Shown here: piece after piece, positions 59,292-64,000 of the stretch
How positions within the stretch are numbered: position 1 is the stretch's first letter
Layout: each line of letters begins with the position of its first letter
Assembly (NCBI RefSeq): GCF_017114865.1
Contig: NZ_JADEYH010000002.1
Coordinates: 124,001 to 188,000 of the forward strand
Origin: Streptomyces verrucosisporus
Lineage (GTDB): Bacteria > Actinomycetota > Actinomycetes > Streptomycetales > Streptomycetaceae
DNA length: 64,000 nucleotides
Direction of reading: 5' to 3'
Notes under the pieces: generated by a model
What the model was told of the DNA's origin: nothing
The model's input: only the letters and a program-made list of their open reading frames with translations
Database searches by the model: none
Position numbers and translations under genes: made by a program

Positions 59292-60311
59292 TCAGTCGCG
59301 GAGGATGTTTCCGAACTCGTCCATCACCGGGTGGAGCCGCATCGGCGGCTGAGGGTCCCGGTCCGAGGGGCGGGAGGTCTCGGGCCCGTCGGGGCCGACG
59401 CGGATCAGCCGCTCCACGCGGACGATCCGGAAGCACCGGCCGCGCACCCGCAGTTCGTCGCCGCGCGGGGTGCGGGTCACGTACTCGTCGGCCGCCCGTG
59501 CGTCCTCCTCGGCCTCGTCCGGGGGGACGTCGTAGAGCAGGGGCCGGATCTCCTTCAGATGGTTCACCATCGACCGCCGGGCGTCGTGCGGGGTGGGCAG
59601 GGAGACGCAGACCGGCTCCCAGGAGTCCTCCTTCTCCTCGGCGAAGGCGAAGGCGGCGGGCAGGAGCACCACGCCGGGGTGGGTGTGGAGGGCGCGCAGG
59701 GAGTCGGCCCGCACCTCCTCCGGGTAGCGCGCGGCCCGGTAGGCCAGCGACAGCAGCTCGACCCGCTGGATGCCCGTCATGAGGCCCACGGCGGCGGCGT
59801 GGTCGATGACGAAGCCCTTCGTCCGTGAGACCGACCGGTCGCTCAGCTTCCAGGAGAGCGGTCCCGGGGGCTCGGGGTCGGTGGGGCGGGGCGGCTCCAG
59901 CCCGTCGGGGCCGATGCGGGCGAACTCGTCGCCGCGCACGACGCGGTAGCGGGTGTCGCCCACCGAGACCTCATCCACCGGCTCGATCTCCAGCCGGGCG
60001 ACGGCGGCCAGCAGCCGGCGGCGCAGCGCCCGGTCCTCGGTGTCGTCCCGGGCCGTGAACCACAGGTACGAGTTGAGGCCGTCCCGGGCGTGCTGCGGGA
60101 AACCGCTGTCCATGTCGCTCAGCAGCCGCCAGCGGGGGCCGTCCTCGGGCCGCTGCTCGGCGAAGCCGAAGACGGGCCCCCGGATCACGACATGCGGGTA
60201 GCGCACGGACGCCTCGACGGTGTCGTGCTCGGTGACCCGGGAGACGGGGTCGTCCTGGGCCCGCACGCGGATGGTCAGGTGGTCGGGTGACTTCTCACGG
60301 TGGTCCTTCAT
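59292..60311 (-). CDS. DUF5954 family protein
   Basis: A 339-residue cytosolic protein made of two related halves. The pattern TIRVRAQDDPVSRVTEHDTV, then WRLLSDMDSGFPQHARDGLN, VGDTRYRVVRGDEFARIGPD, and the parallel VRGRCFRIVRVERLIRVGPD matches the streptomycete DUF5954 family. Its repeated xRxVRxERxxRxGPDGPExxRPSDPDPQPP-type phrase ends both halves. ATG 60311 is the start. The proteins often lie near toxin or type VII loci in streptomycetes. No catalytic motif can be named. Confidence 0.75.
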   Translation of the reverse strand: MKDHREKSPDHLTIRVRAQDDPVSRVTEHDTVEASVRYPHVVIRGPVFGFAEQRPEDGPRWRLLSDMDSGFPQHARDGLNSYLWFTARDDTEDRALRRRLLAAVARLEIEPVDEVSVGDTRYRVVRGDEFARIGPDGLEPPRPTDPEPPGPLSWKLSDRSVSRTKGFVIDHAAAVGLMTGIQRVELLSLAYRAARYPEEVRADSLRALHTHPGVVLLPAAFAFAEEKEDSWEPVCVSLPTPHDARRSMVNHLKEIRPLLYDVPPDEAEEDARAADEYVTRTPRGDELRVRGRCFRIVRVERLIRVGPDGPETSRPSDRDPQPPMRLHPVMDEFGNILRD

Positions 60312-60429
60312 GCACCCACTGTGTTGGAACGGCCCTGCCGCGTCAGCCGGTTCCCGGTGTTCCGGCACGTACAGTTCCCGGCTGTACGAGGTCTGTACGA
60401 GCGGCCCCGGCGGGCCGCCGGCGGGCGCG

Positions 60430-61380
60430 TCAGCCCAGGACCACGCTGCGCGTGAGGTTGCGCGGCCGGTCCGGGTCCGCGCCGGAGGCCTCCGCCAGGG
60501 CGACCGCCAGGCGCTGGGCCCTGACCAGGTCGGCCATCGGGTCCAGCGCCCGGTCGCCCGTGGCCGGGCAGTCGGAGTCCGCCAGCAGCGTCCCGCCCAC
60601 CCGCGCGATGTCGCCGGACAGCCCCTCCGGCAGGGAGCCCAGCAGCCAGACGGCACGGCCCGGCCGGGCGATCGCGATGGGGCCGTGGCGGTACTCCATG
60701 GCCGGGTACGCCTCCGTCCAGGCGCCGGCCGCCTCGCGTATCTTCAGCGCGGCCTCCAGCGCCAGCCCGTACGTCCAGCCCCGGCCCAGGAACGTCCACT
60801 GCTCGGCCTCCAGCGCGGCCGGGGGCAGTGGCTGGACGACGGCCAGTTCCGCGTCGACCGCGGCCTGCTCGACCGGCTTCACCCCGGCCGGCGGCGCGCC
60901 GTGCCGCTCCAGGCCCGCGCGCAGCAGCGCCAGCGCCGTCGTGGCGAAGCGGGTCTGGACGACCGACTCCTCGTCGGCCCAGTCCAGGACGGCGGTGTGC
61001 CCGGCGGTCTCCACCACGGGCGTGGCGGGGTCGGCGGTCAGGGCGGTGGTCGGCACGCGGCCCCGCAGGTGGGCCAGGAGGCCGAGCACCTCGGAGGTGG
61101 TGCCGGAGCGGGTGATCGCCACCACCCGGTCGTACGCGCGCCCGGCCGGGAACTCCGAGGCCGCGAAGACGTCCGTCTCGCCCTGCCCGGCGGCCTCGCG
61201 CAGGGCCGCGTAGGACTGGGCCATGAACCACGAGGTGCCGCAGCCGGTCACCGCCACCCGCTCGCCCGGGCGCGGCAGCGCCCCGGCGGACCCGGACCCC
61301 ACCGCCTTCGCCGCCCGCCGCCAGCAGCCGGGCTGGGTGGCGATCTCGGCGGCGGTGCGGGACTGCTCTGCGGCGGCCAT
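60430..61380 (-). CDS. SIS-domain sugar isomerase (AgaS/GlmS-like)
   Basis: A 316-residue protein with two SIS domains. The sugar-phosphate loops are VTGCGTSWFMAQS with ITRSGTTSEVLGLL in the first domain and GRGWTYGLALEAALKIREA in the second, and the EYRHGPI segment of GlmS isomerases is present. There is no glutaminase domain, so it is an isomerase/deaminase such as AgaS-type enzymes, acting on amino-sugar phosphates. It could take the product of the nagK-nagA-aldolase block 8 kb away. ATG 61380 follows ACGAGGAG. No dre box was seen before it. Confidence 0.87.
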   Translation of the reverse strand: MAAAEQSRTAAEIATQPGCWRRAAKAVGSGSAGALPRPGERVAVTGCGTSWFMAQSYAALREAAGQGETDVFAASEFPAGRAYDRVVAITRSGTTSEVLGLLAHLRGRVPTTALTADPATPVVETAGHTAVLDWADEESVVQTRFATTALALLRAGLERHGAPPAGVKPVEQAAVDAELAVVQPLPPAALEAEQWTFLGRGWTYGLALEAALKIREAAGAWTEAYPAMEYRHGPIAIARPGRAVWLLGSLPEGLSGDIARVGGTLLADSDCPATGDRALDPMADLVRAQRLAVALAEASGADPDRPRNLTRSVVLG

Positions 61381-61612
61381 GCGGGGCTCCTCGTGACGTG
61401 GGCGGGGGGGGCGGGGTGGGGCGTGATGCGCTGTGGGAGCGGGACGGGGTACGGGACGCGGTCGGCGGTGGATCCCGGCGGGCGGGTACACGCACGTGGA
61501 TAGCAGCCCCGGCCCGGGAGAGTGAAGCACCGTTGTCGAAGCGATACGCGACGGGGCGGGGGCCGTCCGGCCGCCGGGATGCGGTGTCCGAGCGCGGCAG
61601 TAGGTTGGAGTG

Positions 61613-61879
61613 GTGAGCACCGGCAGCGAGCAGCCGAGCGGCGGCAACGGCACCGGCGGCCTGTCCGAGGAGGACGAGGCCGTGCTCGCCGTCGAGCGCC
61701 GCGGCTGGCCGAACCCCGGTGCCAAGGAGCGCGCGATACGCGAGCGCCTGGGCATGTCCCCCACGCGCTACTACCAGGTGCTCAACGCCCTGCTCGACGA
61801 CCCGCGCGCCCTGGCCCGCGACCCGGTCACGGTCAACCGGCTCCGCCGCCGGCGCGACGAGCGGCGCGGGCTGCGGTAG
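61613..61879 (+). CDS. DUF3263 family helix-turn-helix protein
   Basis: An 88-residue protein typical of the actinobacterial DUF3263 family: acidic head, then LSEEDEAVLAVERRGWPNPG, KERAIRERLGMSPTRYYQVL and NRLRRRRDERRGLR. The RxYYQVLN helix looks like a recognition helix of a small DNA-binding fold. GTG 61613 is chosen over GTG 61610. It is 38 bp upstream of otsB and may be co-transcribed. Confidence 0.82.
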   Translation: MSTGSEQPSGGNGTGGLSEEDEAVLAVERRGWPNPGAKERAIRERLGMSPTRYYQVLNALLDDPRALARDPVTVNRLRRRRDERRGLR

Positions 61880-61917
61880 AGGAGGTGAGGGGACGGCCGC
61901 CGGGTATGGTCCCAGGC

Positions 61918-62781
61918 ATGGGCAGCCACTCCTCACACACCTTCCCGGAGCAACTTCCCGTACCGACCACCCCCGCCGGACGCGACGGGCTGGCCGCGCT
62001 GCTGGCCGACCCCGGGCGTGCCGTGGTCGCCCTCGACTTCGACGGGACGATCGCGCCGATCGTCCCCGACCCCGACAGCGCCCGCGCCCACCCGGAGGCG
62101 GTGCCTGTCCTCAGCGGGCTGGCGCCGCTGCTGCGGGCCGTCGTCATCGTCACCGGGCGCCCGGCCGCCACGGCCGCGCGCTACGGCGGCTTCACCGGGG
62201 CGCCCGGCCTGGAGCACCTGGTGGTGCTCGGCGCGTACGGCGCGGAGCGCTGGGACGCGGCCACGGGCGAGACCCGCACCCCGCCGCCCCACCCGGGGGT
62301 GGAGGCGGTACGCGCCGAACTGCCCGGTCTGCTGGAGAGGGCCGGGGCGCCGCAGGGCGTCAGGACCGAGGACAAGGGACGTGCGCTGGCCGTCCACACC
62401 CGCCGGGCCGCCGACCCGCAGGGCGCCTTCGAGCTGCTGCGCGGTCCTCTGGCCGAGCTGGCCGGACGGCACGGGCTGGCCGTGGAGCCCGGCCGCCTGG
62501 TGCTGGAGCTGCGGCCCCCGGGGATGGACAAGGGCATGGCCCTGACGGAGTTCCTTCGCGAGACGGGCGCCGCCTCGGTCCTCTACGGCGGCGACGACCT
62601 GGGCGATCTGGCCGCCTACGACGCGGTGGACCGGCTGCGCGGCGAGGGCGTGCCCGGAATCCTGCTGTGCAGCGGCAGCGACGAGGTCACCGCGCTGGCC
62701 GAACGGGCGGATCTGGTCGTGGACGGCCCTGCCGGGGTGGTGGGCCTGCTGGGCGCGCTGGCGGACGCGCTGGGGGCCTGA
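61918..62781 (+). CDS. otsB: Trehalose-6-phosphate phosphatase
   Basis: A 287-residue HAD-fold phosphatase. Motif I is VALDFDGTIAPIV with the DxD pair, the OtsB cap follows with VLGAYGAERW, and motif IV is LYGGDDLGDLAAYDA. The KGMALTEFL region matches the family's substrate-binding Lys. It removes phosphate from trehalose 6-phosphate to give trehalose, a spore and osmotic protectant. It is convergent with otsA, its partner. ATG 61918 is preceded by a distant GGAGG, and ATG 61906 is an alternative. Confidence 0.92.
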   Translation: MGSHSSHTFPEQLPVPTTPAGRDGLAALLADPGRAVVALDFDGTIAPIVPDPDSARAHPEAVPVLSGLAPLLRAVVIVTGRPAATAARYGGFTGAPGLEHLVVLGAYGAERWDAATGETRTPPPHPGVEAVRAELPGLLERAGAPQGVRTEDKGRALAVHTRRAADPQGAFELLRGPLAELAGRHGLAVEPGRLVLELRPPGMDKGMALTEFLRETGAASVLYGGDDLGDLAAYDAVDRLRGEGVPGILLCSGSDEVTALAERADLVVDGPAGVVGLLGALADALGA

Positions 62782-62846
62782 CGGCCCCCGGGCCCCCGGG
62801 CTCCCGGGCTCCCACGGGGCGCCGCCCGCCGGCCTGTTCCCGCGAA

Positions 62847-62874
62847 CCGGCGGCGTCCCTCCGGACGCCGCCGG
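62847..62874. terminator. Hairpin between otsB and otsA
   Basis: CCGGCGGCGTCC (62847-62858) pairs perfectly with GGACGCCGCCGG (62863-62874), loop CTCC. It is placed for both converging genes. Confidence 0.8.
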
Positions 62875-62997
62875 CCCGGTCCGCCGACCCGCCGCCGGTG
62901 CCCGCGCGGACACCGGCCTCGGACACCGGTCTCAGACCCCGCCGGGGCCGCCACGGCCCCTTCCGGGCACGCCCGGATGCGGGCCGCCGGCCGGTGT

Positions 62998-64000
62998 TCA
63001 GTCGCGCAGCGCGTCCAGCTGGTCCAGGAACCACTTCGTGGGCGGCAGGGCAGTGGCCGCGGCGGCCAGGCGCTTGGTGCGCTCGGCGCGCTCGCCCGCG
63101 CCCATCGTCAGTGCCTGGTGCAGGGCGTCCGCCGTGGCGCCGATGTCGTAGGGGTTGACGGTGATGGCGTCCTCGGCCAGTTCGGCGAAGGCCCCCGCCT
63201 CGCGGGAGAGGACCAGCGCGCAGCCGCCGTCGGAGAGCACCGGGATCTCCTTGGCCACCAGGTTCATGCCGTCCCGGATCGGGTTGACCAGGGCGACGTC
63301 GGCCAGCCGGTAGGCCGCCAGGGAGCGCGCGAAGTCGTCCTTGAGGTGCAGCTCGACCGGCGTCCAGTCGCCCTCGCCGAACTCCGCGTTGATCCCCTCG
63401 GCGACGCGGGCGACCTCGTCGGTGTACTCGCGGTAGACCGCCAGGTCCTGCCGGGAGGGGTAGGCGAAGGCGACGTGCACGACCCGGCCGTGCCACTCGG
63501 GGCGGTCGGTCAGCAGCCGCCGGTAGGCGAGCAGGCCGCGGACGATGTTCTTGGACAGCTCGGTGCGGTCCACGCGCACGATCGCCCTGCGCGGCTCGCC
63601 GTCGGGCCCGCGGCCGATCTGCTCGCGCAGCAGCGCGATCCGGTCCTCCACATCCGGCCGCCGGGAGCGCTCGCGCAGGAACTCGGCGTCGGCGCCCAGG
63701 CCGTGGACGCCTATGCGAGTCTGCCGGCCCTCGTGGGTGACGATCATCTCGTCGCCGCCGTCGGCCACGGAGACCTGCGCGCCCAGCAGCTTCACACAGC
63801 AGTCGGTGAAGGCGCCTGCCCAGCGCCGGGTGAGGAAGGCGGCCCGGTCGGCGCCCAGGATGCCGCGCAGCACCTCGGCGGCCACCCCGCCGTCCGGGTC
63901 GTCCGGCAGCATCCGGAAGTAGTCCGGCGGCGCCCAGGGGGTGTGGGAGAAGTGGCCGATGCGCAGGTCGGGCCGCCGCTCGCGCAGCATGGCCGGGACG
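62998..64000 (-). CDS. otsA: Trehalose-6-phosphate synthase (5' part outside window)
   Basis: The last 334 or so residues of a glycosyltransferase family 20 protein; the frame is open to the right edge, so the N-terminus is missing. Landmarks of OtsA are FSHTPWAPPDYFRML, VRVDRTELSKNIVRGLLAYR (substrate phosphate/UDP-glucose region), ALVNPIRDGMNLVAKE and ALVLSREAGAFAEL. It joins UDP-glucose or GDP-glucose to glucose 6-phosphate. With otsB, convergent downstream, it completes the OtsAB trehalose pathway. Catalytic residues visible here are intact. Confidence 0.93.
   Translation of the reverse strand, partial: VPAMLRERRPDLRIGHFSHTPWAPPDYFRMLPDDPDGGVAAEVLRGILGADRAAFLTRRWAGAFTDCCVKLLGAQVSVADGGDEMIVTHEGRQTRIGVHGLGADAEFLRERSRRPDVEDRIALLREQIGRGPDGEPRRAIVRVDRTELSKNIVRGLLAYRRLLTDRPEWHGRVVHVAFAYPSRQDLAVYREYTDEVARVAEGINAEFGEGDWTPVELHLKDDFARSLAAYRLADVALVNPIRDGMNLVAKEIPVLSDGGCALVLSREAGAFAELAEDAITVNPYDIGATADALHQALTMGAGERAERTKRLAAAATALPPTKWFLDQLDALRD

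Overview
The window is chromosomal DNA of a Streptomyces or a very close relative. The evidence is very high GC with strong third-position bias, many GTG starts, and typical streptomycete families (MsiK, GAF-PAS-GGDEF cyclase, ANTAR regulator, mycosin-type protease, DUF5954, DUF3263, DasR- and CebR-like operators). The order msiK ... cdgB ... nagK-nagA ... otsB-otsA fits what I remember of the S. coelicolor core chromosome; that synteny was not checked.

Region by region. 1-4.3 kb: a partial DoxX-type membrane protein, a sugar nucleotidyltransferase, a small exported protein and msiK. 4319-4391: a tRNA-Thr(TGT). 4350-25288: an integrated mobile element inserted in the 3' half of that tRNA, bounded by perfect 43-bp direct repeats (attL 4350-4392, attR 25246-25288). 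Its left part is the mobility module: tyrosine integrase, XRE regulator, Xis-like protein, DUF3631 ATPase, DUF2637 membrane protein, MobC and relaxase. There is no FtsK/TraB translocase, so it looks mobilizable rather than self-conjugative. Its right part is cargo. A minus-strand operon encodes a radical SAM enzyme, P-loop kinase, methyltransferase, CYTH protein, small Cys-rich protein, a 53-residue candidate precursor peptide, a JmjC oxygenase and an aldo/keto reductase. An APH-like kinase converges on it. A nucleotide/phosphate group (HAD, XRE-DUF5919, Nudix, HD), a single-chain restriction-modification fusion and a zinc-ribbon protein follow.

25.3-41.7 kb: chromosome again, with a frameshifted MFS exporter, small membrane proteins, an Imm52-like protein, a PAS-ANTAR regulator, two tandem AMIN-like lipoproteins, a secreted beta-propeller, an AraC/GyrI regulator, a secreted rhamnogalacturonan lyase with two LacI-type operators, a quinone oxidoreductase, a HigBA-type toxin-antitoxin pair, TerD and an ArfB-like rescue factor. 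41.7-45.5 kb: a three-gene type VII-secretion-associated operon (mycosin plus two WXG-like proteins) and a flavin reductase. 45.8-53 kb: diguanylate cyclase CdgB, a CBM-like membrane protein, and an amino-sugar block (aldolase, PfkB kinase, NagA, ROK kinase) with a DasR-like box. 53.1-59.1 kb: secreted proteins and a second WXG/type VII-like locus with frameshifts and a chimeric, AT-richer junction. 59.3-64 kb: DUF5954, a SIS-domain isomerase, DUF3263, otsB and the 3' part of otsA.

The most interesting region is the cargo operon at 13.7-19.2 kb. A short peptide gene is flanked by hairpins, one of them a perfect 15-bp stem directly before the oxygenase gene. It sits among radical SAM, methyltransferase, kinase and oxygenase genes. 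This is the layout of a peptide-modification (RiPP-like) pathway, and I do not recognise it as a described class.
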